NCBI GenBank assembly: GCA_963843255.1
Contig: CAWJJQ010000008.1
Span: forward strand, 581,867-645,866
DNA length: 64,000 bases
Source of the DNA: Bog-159 sp963843255
GTDB taxonomy: Bacteria; Acidobacteriota; Terriglobia; Bryobacterales; Bryobacteraceae
Reading direction: 5' to 3'
The notes below the pieces were generated by a model. The model ran no database searches and was not told the origin of the DNA. It saw only the letters and a list, made by a program, of their open reading frames with translations. Within the stretch, counting starts at the first letter, position 1; every line of letters begins with the position of its first letter. The position numbers and the translations under genes were made by a program. Shown piece after piece: positions 41,781 to 50,695 of the stretch.

Positions 41781-42737
41781 TCACTGAGCCAGAAAGTCGC
41801 CGATCGTCTTGTTGAATAGCGCGGGCTGGTCCACAAAGTTCATATGCCCGCTCTCCGGGAAAATTACCAGCTTCGACCCCGCAATCAATTGATGCATCTC
41901 CTCGGACAGCGATGGCGCGCATTCGTCATGATCGCCGGCCGTAATCAACGTGGGCACTTTGAGGGTCTTCAGCCGGTCGGCATATTCCACAGATTTCAAA
42001 TTGCCGTCGATCACGTACTCGCCGTGCGATCCCCACATTTCTCGGTACAGGTCCCACGACATGTTGCCGTTGGCGATGGGATCGTAATTGGCATCGGGCC
42101 GCCTTTGGTAAAGATACGGGAAATAGCCCTCCGCCCAGGCCGCGATCATATAATCGTTGGGATAGCGGTTCTTCTCGTAGTCTTTGCCTTTCCCAAACAA
42201 CCCCGCTTTTTCGAGTGACAGGATGCGGTCCCTTAGTTCCGGCGTCATGTTGGCCAGCATCCGCTGGAAAACCTCGTTCATCTTGCTGGTGCTGTAAAAG
42301 GTGCTGCACAGCATCAAGTGCGTGAGATTGGCCTGGTACTTGAGCGCATATGCCTGCGCCAGCACGCCGCCGTAGGAGTGGCCCAGCAAACTGATGCGGC
42401 CGAGCTTCAGGCCCTGCCGCACGGCTTCGGTATCCTCGACCATATTTTCCACCGTATAGCCGGACGGATCGTCGAGCTTCTCCGATTTCCCCGAGCCGCG
42501 CTCGTCGATGAAGATCAGCTTGTGGTGACGCGCCAGCGGTAGAAGGTAGGGCAGGAAATAGTCGTGCGACGCGCCGGGCCCTCCATGCACGATCAGTAGC
42601 GGCGATCCTTGGCCCAGAACCTGGTAGTAGATCAGCACCCCATGCGCATCCACGAATCCGTCTTGCAAAGGATAGTTCACCGGCGCTTGAGCCAGTGCAA
42701 ACCCGGCGCCGAGCAGCATACCGAAGAGGAATCTCAT
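41781..42737 (-). CDS. Exported alpha/beta hydrolase, proline iminopeptidase-like
   Basis: A 318-residue protein with signal peptide (FLFGMLLGAGFALAQAP). The oxyanion motif HGGPG (residues 51-55) is the mark of the S33 prolyl aminopeptidase group. Nucleophile Ser121 is in GHSYGG, the acid is likely Asp in AGDHDECAP, and the catalytic His is in ESGHMNFVD. DERGSGKSEK matches the family's DQRGxGxS. It probably releases N-terminal residues from small peptides, or hydrolyses esters, in the periplasm. ATG 42737 is chosen over TTG 42746. No ribosome site is seen, but TATATT lies seven bases upstream, which fits a leaderless start. The gene is 21 bases downstream of the large TonB receptor. Confidence 0.88.
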   Translation of the reverse strand: MRFLFGMLLGAGFALAQAPVNYPLQDGFVDAHGVLIYYQVLGQGSPLLIVHGGPGASHDYFLPYLLPLARHHKLIFIDERGSGKSEKLDDPSGYTVENMVEDTEAVRQGLKLGRISLLGHSYGGVLAQAYALKYQANLTHLMLCSTFYSTSKMNEVFQRMLANMTPELRDRILSLEKAGLFGKGKDYEKNRYPNDYMIAAWAEGYFPYLYQRRPDANYDPIANGNMSWDLYREMWGSHGEYVIDGNLKSVEYADRLKTLKVPTLITAGDHDECAPSLSEEMHQLIAGSKLVIFPESGHMNFVDQPALFNKTIGDFLAQ

Positions 42738-42758
42738 GGGAACCAATATAGCTGGTGC

Positions 42759-45700
42759 TCAAAACTCCAGACGCGCTTGAAACGCGATCATACGCGGCGA
42801 ATTGTCGCCTCCCAGGCCAACGCCAAGCAGTCCCGTTGGAGGGGAGGTGGTGGAAGTGATCGCGCCGAAGCCGGTTTGGGTTGACGGCTGGCCCGGAATT
42901 CCCGCCACCACCGCGGGCAGCGCAAAATTCGGATGGTTGAACACATTGAACAATTGACCGTCCACGCGCAGAGTCACCCGTTCGCCGAGATGGAAGCGCT
43001 TGGTGACGTACAAATCGCTCCAGAAAAAGTCAGGGCCGCGCAAGCTGTTCCGGCCCAGATCCCCGAACTGGCAATTCGCCGGACTATCGCCGCCGTTGCA
43101 AGCGCCCGTGCTGGCGTTCACCGCCGAGACGAAGGCATCCGGGTTGAGCCACTGGACTGCGCCGGCCGGCGTCACCCCCGCAATCGGACCCGTGGCATAA
43201 AGCGGCACGCCCGGAGCGAGGCTCGCGAATTGCGGGCCGCTGGCTTCCACGATGCCGTGTCCGTTGGCCGTGTAGGGCGCGCTCAAGACGCTAAATGGCA
43301 GTCCGCTGTGCCAGAATACCGTGCCGGAGATCTGCCACCCTTCCACCAGGGCCCTCCAGCGGGCGTGACTGGTCTTGAACGGCAGTTCATAGACGTACGA
43401 CAGGTTGAGGTTGTGCCGCACATCGTAATCGCAGTTGCCGTACTGGCGCCATAACTCGCCGGGCAGCGGCGATAAGATCCCCGCCGAGGAAAAGGAGAGG
43501 AAACCGCCGTTCGAAACCGTATCCAGACAGTGGCTCCAGGTGTAGTTCGCGTGCAAATCGATACCGTGTGCCAGACGCTTTTCGGCGGTGAGCTGAAGTC
43601 CGTTGTAGTGGCTGTTGGCGCCGGTCGCAAGCTGGTCCACGGCGGCAAAACGCGGGTCCGCGGGTTGCCCGAACGGATAGGGCGCGAAACATCCGGCACA
43701 GACCGTCTGGTAGCCGTTCACCTCGGTCTGATAAGGCAAATCGATGGCGCGCGTTCCTACATACTGCGCGCGCACGCTGGCGGAATTGCCGATCTGATGC
43801 TCGATGCCGAAGCTCCACTGCAGGAAGTATGGGGCGCGTAGCGTGCCGTCCGGCACCGCATTGTAGGCGACTGGCGGCAGGCACTGCGCGCGGTTAGCCA
43901 GCGGGGATGCGCACGATAATTCGCCCTGCTGGAAACCCGCGAGAAACGCCTGGTTGGCGGCGGCTGCGGCGCCAATCGCGCTGTTGGGCACACCCGGCGC
44001 GATCGCCAGACCGCCGGCCGAGCCCAGCACTCCGCCCTGAAACGTATTCACATAGGGAGGATTGGAGCCAATCAGGTCGGCAACGCTGCCCGGCAGAATA
44101 TCGGAGAAGACACCGAAACCGGTGCGCAGCACGAACCCCGGCGCGAATTGCCAGGCGAGTGCCGTGCGCGGCTGCCACAGCGCCCACGCGGTCGCCGGAA
44201 AGATGTGGGACAGCCCGGTCTCGATCACGCCGTTCAATGGTTCGTCGACGTCGTGCGGCAGGGCGCCGAACGATCCGGCCAGCCGCGCGATCACCGCATG
44301 CGGGTTCTCCGGATCGGAATTGTGCGCGAGGCGCACGCCGAAAGTCCAGTTCAGTTTCTCCGTGAGCTTGACGGAATCCTGCGCGAACAGGTCCACATTC
44401 AAATAGTTGAATGGCTCCGAGGCGGCGACGGGGAAACTTTCCGTGGCAGTGGACGCTACCCCGTAAATGAACTGCGGGAGCGTGGTGTAGGTAACCAGCG
44501 GTGTGGTGTACGTACTGAAGTCGAAGTCGTTGATGCGCAGCCGGCGCGAGCTGATGCCGAATCGGAATTCGTGCCGTCCGTCAGTCCACGAGAGCGTGTC
44601 GTTGAATTGGAACCGCGTGGCGCGGCGCCCCTGCACCCAATCATCGTCCAGCCCGCCCAGCGTGGTAAAGGGTGCGTTGGAGCCGGTGCCCTGCAGCACG
44701 ATCGGAAACGCGGCCAGCGTCTGCGGCATGTTCGCGGGGCCAAACAGGCTCTCGTACCACGAAAATGCCGGATTGAAATAATTCACCAGCCTCGGGCTGA
44801 AGATGTGCGTGTAGCCGCCCGCGAACGAGTAGAGCGGCTGCGACGAGATGGCGTTGAACAGCGGATTGATGGGATCGGTGTAAGCGGCCTGCAGCCCCGT
44901 ATCGGACTGCAGCCGGAACCAGGCGGTGTTGGCGGCATCGATGTTGTAATCCAGGCGCGTGGTCACTACCTGCTCATGATCGCCGCTCGATTGCGAAACG
45001 CTGCGCCGCAATGCGCAGCCGTTGCCATTCGGGGGCGCGCCGTTCGACGGCGAACCGTCCGCGTTGAAAGGGCAGCCCAGCACGGCCAGCGGCGATCCGC
45101 CGGAACCGCGATACAACGAGAACAGGTTGCGATAGAACGGAACAAGCTGCGGCTGCGCCGGGTACGTGGCACCCGAGACGCTATCCACACCGCCGCGCGG
45201 CAATTGCCCGATCACGTAACTGCCAAACGCCGCGCTCGGTACCGTCACCGGCGTCACAATGGGCAGCGCGATGCGAAGCTGCTCGAAATCGGCGAAGAAG
45301 AATAAGCGGTTGCGCCTGATTGGCCCTCCCAGGCTGCCCCCAAAGTGGTTCACCGTCGAACGCGGCTTGTGATTGCCGGCCGTGGCGTTAGTGAAGAAAT
45401 CCGCGGCGTTGAGCTTCGAGCCGTTCCACAGTTCGTATAGATTCCCGTGAAAGGAGTTGGCGCCCGACTTGGTGACGTAAGTGATCTGGGAAGCCCCATA
45501 GCGGCCCTGGTCGACCGCATAGGAGGTGGTGTTAACCGTAACCTCCGCGATGGAGTTCAAGCCCAGCACCAGATTGGTCGCCAGCCCGCTGTTGAGGTTG
45601 GTTAATGGATCGTTCGTTTCCAGACCGTCCACAATGTACGCATTCGAAAGCGCCGGCAACCCGTTGAACTGCACGTTTCCATATCCATTCTGCGCGCCTA

Positions 45701-46235
45701 CGAAATCGTTGCTGCTGCCCGCGGTATTGATCAACGCGCCCGGCGCGAACTGCACGGGGTAGGTGAGGTCCGATCCGGGATTAGGGAGGTTCGCGATGGC
45801 TTCCGCGCCCAACGTTGTCGCAGTGTTCGGATTGTCCGTGTTGATCAGCGGCGCTTCAGCGGATACCACAATGTCTTCGCGGGTCGCGGCCGCCACCGTG
45901 AGAACAAACTCGATCGTCACGCTCTGGCCGACCGCAGCGGAAACCGACGGTTTGCGCTGCGTCTCGAATCCGGGCGCCTCGGCATCCACCGTATAAGCGC
46001 CGGGTTTCAATTGAGGGAAAACGAAACGTCCGGAATCGTCGGCGCGCGCGCTGCGCTTCACGCCCGTACCAACACCCGAAATCGCAATCGCGGCGCCTGG
46101 AACCGCCGCCCCGGTTTGGTCGAGCACCCGTCCTCCGATCGCGCTGGTAGTTTCACCCTGCGGCATCGCGGCTCCGGGGAGGAGGACGAAGAGTACAGTG
46201 ATAAACGCCCGCGACCCATGTTTAAGCCGATTCAT
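42759..46235 (-). CDS. Oar-like TonB-dependent receptor with N-terminal carboxypeptidase-regulatory domain
   Basis: A 1158-residue outer-membrane protein: signal peptide (FITVLFVLLPGAAMPQ), a CarboxypepD_reg-like domain at about 30-115 (IGGRVLDQTGAAVPGAAIAI, GRFVFPQLKPGAYTV), then a degenerate plug (VQFNGLPALSNAYIVDGLE) and TKSGANSFHGNLYELWNG, NHFGGSLGGPIRRNRLFFF and a very large barrel ending in an aromatic C terminus (RLEF). This group is hugely expanded in Solibacter-like acidobacteria and is thought to take up or bind polymers and peptides. The peptidase-like hydrolase directly downstream could process the imported or bound material. That link is inferred from gene order only. Confidence 0.93.
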   Translation of the reverse strand: MNRLKHGSRAFITVLFVLLPGAAMPQGETTSAIGGRVLDQTGAAVPGAAIAISGVGTGVKRSARADDSGRFVFPQLKPGAYTVDAEAPGFETQRKPSVSAAVGQSVTIEFVLTVAAATREDIVVSAEAPLINTDNPNTATTLGAEAIANLPNPGSDLTYPVQFAPGALINTAGSSNDFVGAQNGYGNVQFNGLPALSNAYIVDGLETNDPLTNLNSGLATNLVLGLNSIAEVTVNTTSYAVDQGRYGASQITYVTKSGANSFHGNLYELWNGSKLNAADFFTNATAGNHKPRSTVNHFGGSLGGPIRRNRLFFFADFEQLRIALPIVTPVTVPSAAFGSYVIGQLPRGGVDSVSGATYPAQPQLVPFYRNLFSLYRGSGGSPLAVLGCPFNADGSPSNGAPPNGNGCALRRSVSQSSGDHEQVVTTRLDYNIDAANTAWFRLQSDTGLQAAYTDPINPLFNAISSQPLYSFAGGYTHIFSPRLVNYFNPAFSWYESLFGPANMPQTLAAFPIVLQGTGSNAPFTTLGGLDDDWVQGRRATRFQFNDTLSWTDGRHEFRFGISSRRLRINDFDFSTYTTPLVTYTTLPQFIYGVASTATESFPVAASEPFNYLNVDLFAQDSVKLTEKLNWTFGVRLAHNSDPENPHAVIARLAGSFGALPHDVDEPLNGVIETGLSHIFPATAWALWQPRTALAWQFAPGFVLRTGFGVFSDILPGSVADLIGSNPPYVNTFQGGVLGSAGGLAIAPGVPNSAIGAAAAANQAFLAGFQQGELSCASPLANRAQCLPPVAYNAVPDGTLRAPYFLQWSFGIEHQIGNSASVRAQYVGTRAIDLPYQTEVNGYQTVCAGCFAPYPFGQPADPRFAAVDQLATGANSHYNGLQLTAEKRLAHGIDLHANYTWSHCLDTVSNGGFLSFSSAGILSPLPGELWRQYGNCDYDVRHNLNLSYVYELPFKTSHARWRALVEGWQISGTVFWHSGLPFSVLSAPYTANGHGIVEASGPQFASLAPGVPLYATGPIAGVTPAGAVQWLNPDAFVSAVNASTGACNGGDSPANCQFGDLGRNSLRGPDFFWSDLYVTKRFHLGERVTLRVDGQLFNVFNHPNFALPAVVAGIPGQPSTQTGFGAITSTTSPPTGLLGVGLGGDNSPRMIAFQARLEF

Positions 46236-46271
46236 TCACTGCAGTTTACCATGGATTTATTTTAAGAATAA

Positions 46272-46298
46272 ACTATAGTTAAGCCGCGGTTAATGCAA
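46272..46298 (-). promoter_or_regulatory. Possible promoter of the large TonB receptor
   Basis: On the minus strand TTGCAT (46298-46293) and TATAGT (46277-46272) are separated by 15 bases, slightly short, in an AT-rich stretch 37 bases before ATG 46235. The rest of the 170-base gap to the next gene holds nothing recognised. Confidence 0.35.
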
Positions 46299-46405
46299 AA
46301 AGATTAGCCTGGCGCGAAACTCTGCGCGCGATTCCGGGTTAACCAGACAAACACCGGGGCAACGCGCGCCCTAACCAGCTTCAGAATCAAACCGCGTTGC
46401 CCTTC

Positions 46406-46972
46406 TCAATGGCTTATCCCGGTTCCCCAGTCAGGCGGCGTATCGTCCTCGTGACCATCCCAAGTCGCCAGTAGCTTCCCGGTGCTCGCCTCATACAACG
46501 TGAAGTGAAAGGTCATGCCGTCAACGGTTCCCGATGACACCGCCACCTTGCGCCCGCCATCCACGAATTTCCATCCGTAGAACATCATCCCATCGCCGAT
46601 TCGCGCGATAACCCGGCCGGACCTATAGATCACCAGCGTTAAGGGAACGGGGTAGGAGGTGCAGCAGTTCGGTACATTCACCAGCCAGCCGGCGGTGCGC
46701 CCGTCCGGCGCGATGGCAGGTTTATCGCAGGATACCTGGTCCTTCTCGGCCGGAACCCTTGTATCGCGCCCGTCTTCGTAAACGACATGTGCACGTCCGG
46801 TGGCGTCCACATAGGCGCGTCCGATTGCCGTACTGGCGAACGCGGCGTGTGCCGCGAGACACGCCGTGTAGACGTACAACACGTACGTGCCGGAACCGCT
46901 CCCCGGCATGCCCAAAGCAAAACCTCTGTTTAGAAGATGGCGCCAGCCGGTGGACTTTGTGACTCCATGCAT
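46406..46972 (-). CDS. Conserved hypothetical exported protein
   Basis: A 188-residue protein of unknown function. A hydrophobic N-terminal stretch (TYVLYVYTACLAAHAAFAS) looks like a signal peptide. An ATG at 46909 just before it may be the true start, since the first 21 residues look untypical. The mature part reads as a small beta-rich domain: RAHVVYEDGRD, IAPDGRTAGWLV, a CC pair in NVPNCCTSYPVP, LTLVIYRSGRVI, WKFVDGGRKVAVSSG and LYEASTGKLLATWDG. The phrases resemble half a propeller. I believe similar single-copy proteins occur in many bacteria, but no function is known to me. Confidence 0.65.
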   Translation of the reverse strand: MHGVTKSTGWRHLLNRGFALGMPGSGSGTYVLYVYTACLAAHAAFASTAIGRAYVDATGRAHVVYEDGRDTRVPAEKDQVSCDKPAIAPDGRTAGWLVNVPNCCTSYPVPLTLVIYRSGRVIARIGDGMMFYGWKFVDGGRKVAVSSGTVDGMTFHFTLYEASTGKLLATWDGHEDDTPPDWGTGISH

Positions 46973-47049
46973 GGCGTGGCATGGTGCACATATATCGCCA
47001 TCTGGCTTCCGGTTGAGTGCATATCAGCGTCCGGCTCGAGCCCTGAACT

Positions 47050-48681
47050 TCAAAACTCTTTGAACTCCTCCTCCAGCGGTATGGCCTCCTCCGCCTTGGC
47101 ATTTTTCAAAACTGGCACAGTGTGACGCTCCGCGCCTGCCTTTCGCGAAACGGCCGCGCGCAAAGCGGCTATACCTGAGGCTGGCTGCGCCAGCGCCCGA
47201 GCGTGCACGGTTCGCCCCCGATCCGCCACCTCGCGATCCCCCGCGCGCGCCGCTGTCCCAACCGACTGTCCTGCCAGCGCGCTAAGCCCCTTCACGACAC
47301 TTCGCAGCGTTTCCGACTGCGCATTCAGTTCCTCGGCCGCTGCGGCGCCTTCTTCCGCATTGGCCGCCGTTCTCTGCGTCACCTGCTCCATCTGCACGAC
47401 GGCCTTCCCGATCTGTTCGATCCCCCTTGCCTGTTCCTGACCGCCTATATTCACCTCGTCCACCAGGATTTTGATTTTATCCGTATCCGCGATGATGGCT
47501 CGGATCGCCCCCGCCACCAGATCCACTTTGCTCTTGCCGTCCTTGGACTTGGCGATCGAATCTTCAATTAATACTGCTGTATCCTTGGCTGCCTGAGCGC
47601 AGCGTTGGGCCAGATTGCGCACTTCGTCCGCCACCACCGCGAATCCCATGCCGGCCTCTCCCGCGCGCGCGGCTTCCACCGCCGCATTCAACGCCAGAAT
47701 GTTGGTCTGGAAAGCAATTTCGTCGATTACCTTGATGATCTTGGCGATCTTATCGCTCTGCGTGTCGATCGCCGCCATAGCCCCTACCATCTGTTGCAGC
47801 GACCGGTTCGTCTCCATGAACCTCTGCTGCGATTGCGAAACCAGATCCGCGGCGGAGCGCGAGTTTTCGCTGTTCCTCCGCGCCATGGAATTGATTTCCT
47901 CGGTGGAAGCCGACGTCTCTTCGAGCGATGCCGCCTGTTCGGAAGCTCCCTGCGCCAGCGTTTGGCTGGAGGCGGAAACCTGCGAAGCCGCGCTGGCCAC
48001 CTGCTGCGCCCCGTCGGACAGGTCCCCCACCGCTTGCCCCAGCGCGCGATTCACGCTGCCCACGCTGAAGAACACAAATGCCGCGCCGGAGGTGAACGCC
48101 AGCAGCATCAGCAGCCACGTCATCGTTCTGCCATGTGCGGCCGCCGCTACCGCCGCCGCGGCATCCGCTTCGCCTCTTTGCCGCTTCAAGTCCACCAGCG
48201 CGCGCAGGGCATTCTTCAACTCCGCATGCACCGGATCGGCATGTTGCAGGTAGGCCGCCACGGCCGGGGCCGCCTTGCCTTCCCGGCTTAACGGCAATAC
48301 ACTGCCTTCGATCGCCCCCACATACTGTTCATAAAGGGACCGGACTTTTTCAAATAGGACCCGTTCATCGGCCGACGTGATGGTTTTTTCATAGACGCGC
48401 AGGCTGTCTTCGATTTTGTCCTTCAACGTCTGCTGGTTGCTTTCGATCGCCTTCCGGCGTTCCGTATCCGCCATGGCGATGTGCTTCCAGGTATCGCCGC
48501 GGAATTGGAAAACCAGCCCGTCCACCTGGGTAGCCCGATAGGTTCCGGGCAGAGGATCGTTGGCCAGGCCGTCCACAGCCTTGCTCAGCATGTTGATCGA
48601 GACCAGGCTGGCGATCCCCAGAACAGCCATCAAAGCCAGCGGCAGGGAACCAGTCAGGATGAACCTTTTGCCAATAGTCAT
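47050..48681 (-). CDS. Methyl-accepting chemotaxis protein
   Basis: A 543-residue transducer: TM1 (LPLALMAVLGIASLVSINML), a four-helix-bundle periplasmic sensor to about residue 185, and TM2 (MTWLLMLLAFTSGAAFVFF). No clear HAMP domain follows. The signalling coiled coil has the hairpin tip DEIAFQTNILALNAAVEAAR with AGEAGMGFAVVADEVR. The protein ends in a flexible tail and EEEFKEF, a type of acidic-aromatic end seen in other chemoreceptors that may recruit adaptation enzymes. No che genes are adjacent. The ligand is unknown; the 4HB sensor suggests a small organic molecule. Confidence 0.92.
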   Translation of the reverse strand: MTIGKRFILTGSLPLALMAVLGIASLVSINMLSKAVDGLANDPLPGTYRATQVDGLVFQFRGDTWKHIAMADTERRKAIESNQQTLKDKIEDSLRVYEKTITSADERVLFEKVRSLYEQYVGAIEGSVLPLSREGKAAPAVAAYLQHADPVHAELKNALRALVDLKRQRGEADAAAAVAAAAHGRTMTWLLMLLAFTSGAAFVFFSVGSVNRALGQAVGDLSDGAQQVASAASQVSASSQTLAQGASEQAASLEETSASTEEINSMARRNSENSRSAADLVSQSQQRFMETNRSLQQMVGAMAAIDTQSDKIAKIIKVIDEIAFQTNILALNAAVEAARAGEAGMGFAVVADEVRNLAQRCAQAAKDTAVLIEDSIAKSKDGKSKVDLVAGAIRAIIADTDKIKILVDEVNIGGQEQARGIEQIGKAVVQMEQVTQRTAANAEEGAAAAEELNAQSETLRSVVKGLSALAGQSVGTAARAGDREVADRGRTVHARALAQPASGIAALRAAVSRKAGAERHTVPVLKNAKAEEAIPLEEEFKEF

Positions 48682-48801
48682 GGAAGTCTTGCTTCTCTCC
48701 TCGGATGCCGTGAGCGTCGCTGCTCCCAGCCATGATTTCTATCGGCGGATGTGTGCGGGAACGTGAGGGCGACCCGCGTCCAACCAGGATCGCCCCTTCT
48801 C

Positions 48802-48832
48802 CGTGTCCCCGCGTCTGCGTGTCCCCGCGTCT
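48802..48832. repeat. Tandem 16-bp repeat
   Basis: CGTGTCCCCGCGTCTG (48802-48817) is directly repeated, one base short (48818-48832), just after the MerR gene's stop. The surrounding 155-base gap shows nothing else. Confidence 0.5.
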
Positions 48833-48836
48833 CCTC

Positions 48837-49364
48837 CTACCCGTGCCCCTCCCTGCACCGCTCCCGGATCGAGCTGATCTCCTCCGCCGGAATATGTAAA
48901 AACTCCAGAAATTCCTGGTGCTCCTCTGGCGCGGCCTTCTCGAACTCCGTGTGCCAGCGGTGCATCTCTTTCTCGGTCAACCCCGAGGCCTTCATAATGG
49001 ATACCCACTTCTCTTTCGTGATCATCTGTTTTCTCCCGATTCGATTGTTTTTGAGTAGCTTCAAAATCGCGCGCTGGTGCGCCCGCAGCGTCTCGATTTC
49101 GCCGTCGATCGCCACCAGCCGCCGCTTCAACACAGCCGCGGCATCCGTCTCCCGCCGCACCAGGATGGTGCGAATATCCTCCAGCGTCAGCCCCGCGTGC
49201 CGGTAGGCGCGGATCTGCTGTACAAGCCGCAAATCCGCTTCCCCGTAACGCCGGTAATTCGCGGCCGTGCGCGCCGGAGCCTTCACCAGCCCGATCGATT
49301 CGTAATACAGTAGCGTGCCCCGGCTAAGCCCGCACCGCGCCGACAGTTGGGAAACGGTCCACAT
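48837..49364 (-). CDS. MerR-family transcriptional regulator
   Basis: A 175-residue regulator. The N-terminal winged helix (VSQLSARCGLSRGTLLYYES, GLVKAPARTAANYRRY, LRLVQQIRAYRHAGLTLEDI) is classic MerR. A dimerisation helix follows, and then a helical C-terminal domain of about 65 residues (EKWVSIMKASGLTEKEMHRW) without metal-binding Cys pairs. It is therefore more likely to answer to an organic ligand or stress than to a metal. The gene is divergent from the DUF169 gene with a 68-base shared region. Its own promoter has the 19-base spacer used by MerR proteins, so autoregulation is likely. Confidence 0.9.
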   Translation of the reverse strand: MWTVSQLSARCGLSRGTLLYYESIGLVKAPARTAANYRRYGEADLRLVQQIRAYRHAGLTLEDIRTILVRRETDAAAVLKRRLVAIDGEIETLRAHQRAILKLLKNNRIGRKQMITKEKWVSIMKASGLTEKEMHRWHTEFEKAAPEEHQEFLEFLHIPAEEISSIRERCREGHG

Positions 49365-49370
49365 GCTTTT

Positions 49371-49426
49371 AGTCTGAACCCTACAGTCATAGTCAGGTCA
49401 AGCAAAAAATCCGCTGCCGTTATACT
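49371..49426. promoter_or_regulatory. Interlocked divergent promoters of the MerR and DUF169 genes
   Basis: Minus strand: TTGACC (49401-49396), a 19-base spacer with partial dyad (ACC...GGT), and CAGACT (49376-49371), then six bases to the merR ATG. Plus strand: TATACT (49421-49426), six bases before the DUF169 ATG, with a weak -35 (GTCAAG, 49397-49402) overlapping the other -35. The 19-base spacer is the known hallmark of MerR-activated promoters. Both mRNAs would be leaderless. A MerR dimer bound here would touch both promoters. Confidence 0.65.
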
Positions 49427-49432
49427 GGATGG

Positions 49433-50140
49433 ATGATCGATTCGAGAAGCATGGAAAAACGGTTGGCGGCCATAGGATTCGAGCGCCGCCCCGTGGCCGT
49501 TGCGTTTCTGCAAGCACCCCCCGCGGGCATACCCAAGTTCGAAGGCGTCATGCCTTCCGGATGCAGCTTCTGGCGCCTGGCGGCGGAGGGCCGCGTCTTC
49601 TACACCGTGCCCGCCGACCACTACAACTGCCCCATCGGAAGCTACACTCACAACATCGCCCTTCCGCCGGATCGCGCGCCGGAGTTGGAGCAAACCCTCT
49701 CCCTGATGGGCTCCCTGGGCTACGTCAGGATGGAGGAGGTGGCCCGCATCCCGCGCCTGCCCGAGCCGCCCGCCGCCGTGGTCTACGCGCCGCTCTCCGA
49801 AACCCCGGTCGATCCCGATGTGGTCATCTTCTCCGGACGTCCCGGCCGTCTGATGCTGCTCGCCGAAGCCGCCCTGCGCGCTGGTGTATCGGCCAATGCC
49901 CCGCTGCTTCCCCGCCCCACCTGCATGGCCCTTCCCGCCGCCATGGCAACGGGAATGGTGACCAGCTCCGCATGCATCGGCAACCGCGTCTACACCGATC
50001 TCGGCGAAGACGAATTATACGCCGTGGTAGCCGGCCGCGACCTGCCGCGCCTGCTCGACGAGCTCGACACCATCCAATCGGCTAATGACCAACTGGCCGA
50101 ATACCATCGCGGCAAGCGCCAGTCCCTGGCCACGCAGTAG
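49433..50140 (+). CDS. DUF169-family protein
   Basis: A 235-residue cytoplasmic protein of the DUF169 group, which is uncharacterised. Visible family traits are RRPVAVAFLQAPPAGIP near the start, the Cys-containing GCSFWRLAAEGRVFYTVP, HYNCPIGSYTHN, VVIFSGRPGRLMLLAEA, and a second Cys pair region PRPTCMALPAAMATGMVTSSACIGNR. The conserved cysteines in CSFW, NCPIG and TCMA suggest metal or cofactor binding, which is inference. It is probably the target of the divergent MerR regulator. The ATG at 49433 lacks a ribosome site but is six bases after a TATACT box. Confidence 0.82.
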   Translation: MIDSRSMEKRLAAIGFERRPVAVAFLQAPPAGIPKFEGVMPSGCSFWRLAAEGRVFYTVPADHYNCPIGSYTHNIALPPDRAPELEQTLSLMGSLGYVRMEEVARIPRLPEPPAAVVYAPLSETPVDPDVVIFSGRPGRLMLLAEAALRAGVSANAPLLPRPTCMALPAAMATGMVTSSACIGNRVYTDLGEDELYAVVAGRDLPRLLDELDTIQSANDQLAEYHRGKRQSLATQ

Positions 50141-50149
50141 TTCGTCTTC

Positions 50150-50641
50150 TCCTGGACGCTTACAAAATATTTGAGAGCCACGTGGGACAGCCTCGCAGCC
50201 TGCAGCGGCCGCTTCATCCGTAACCGCACCGTGCGCCAGGGCTACCTCGGCCAGCTTCTCTCGGCCCCAATGTCATGGCTCCATCTCTTGGTCTTGGCCC
50301 GGGCCTCGGCCGGCATCGATCAGCAGCCGCGCGATTTCAACGAGCGGTCCCGGCATGCGCGATCCAGCGACGCATGGCAGTGCCGTCCGCCCGCCCGTGT
50401 CCCGCTCGCGCGTGAAATCGGGACGCTTGCGCTGCGTCGTTTCCACCAGCTTCTTAATCGCCAGCGCGGCCCGCGGCGAAGGCGTCACCTTTCGGCAAGA
50501 ACCGGTTCATCACCGCCCGGGCCGGAGGCACGCATCCGTTTGTCCCGGGTCGGCGCCGTGCTCCAGCATCCAGTCCAGGCAATCCAACCGGAAGGGGAAT
50601 GACTTGCATGGTGATGGGCAGGCCGTCCACGCCTCCGCCAT
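50150..50641 (-). pseudogene. Decayed ankyrin-repeat gene
   Basis: No intact gene covers 50141-50695, but minus-strand frames preserve ankyrin repeats: RLDCLDWMLEHGADPGQTD in one frame (about 50600-50540), and GGRTALPCVAGSRMPGPLVE running into IARLLIDAG in another (about 50400-50320), where GGRTALHxAA and LLIDAGADP are expected. A stop and shift separate them, and weaker similarity (KLAEVALAHGAV) continues towards 50200. The original would have been a secreted or cytoplasmic protein-binding scaffold. A sequencing error could mimic one break, but several are needed. Confidence 0.5.
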
Positions 50642-50695
50642 AATGCGGTTATTGTGTTGCCTTTACGGTTCGAAGGCGGTGTGTGCGCCAGCCGC

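Noticed and set aside
41370..41819. 149-residue frame in the gap after the Cys-rich gene
   Set aside because: Arg/Ser-rich composition, no ribosome site and overlap with both the inverted repeats and the hydrolase end; treated as chance.
48802..48832. CRISPR array or spacer-repeat structure
   Set aside because: Only two abutting copies without spacers and no cas genes in the window.
50171..50602. 143-residue plus-strand frame
   Set aside because: Antisense to the ankyrin-like remnant, with no recognisable features of its own.
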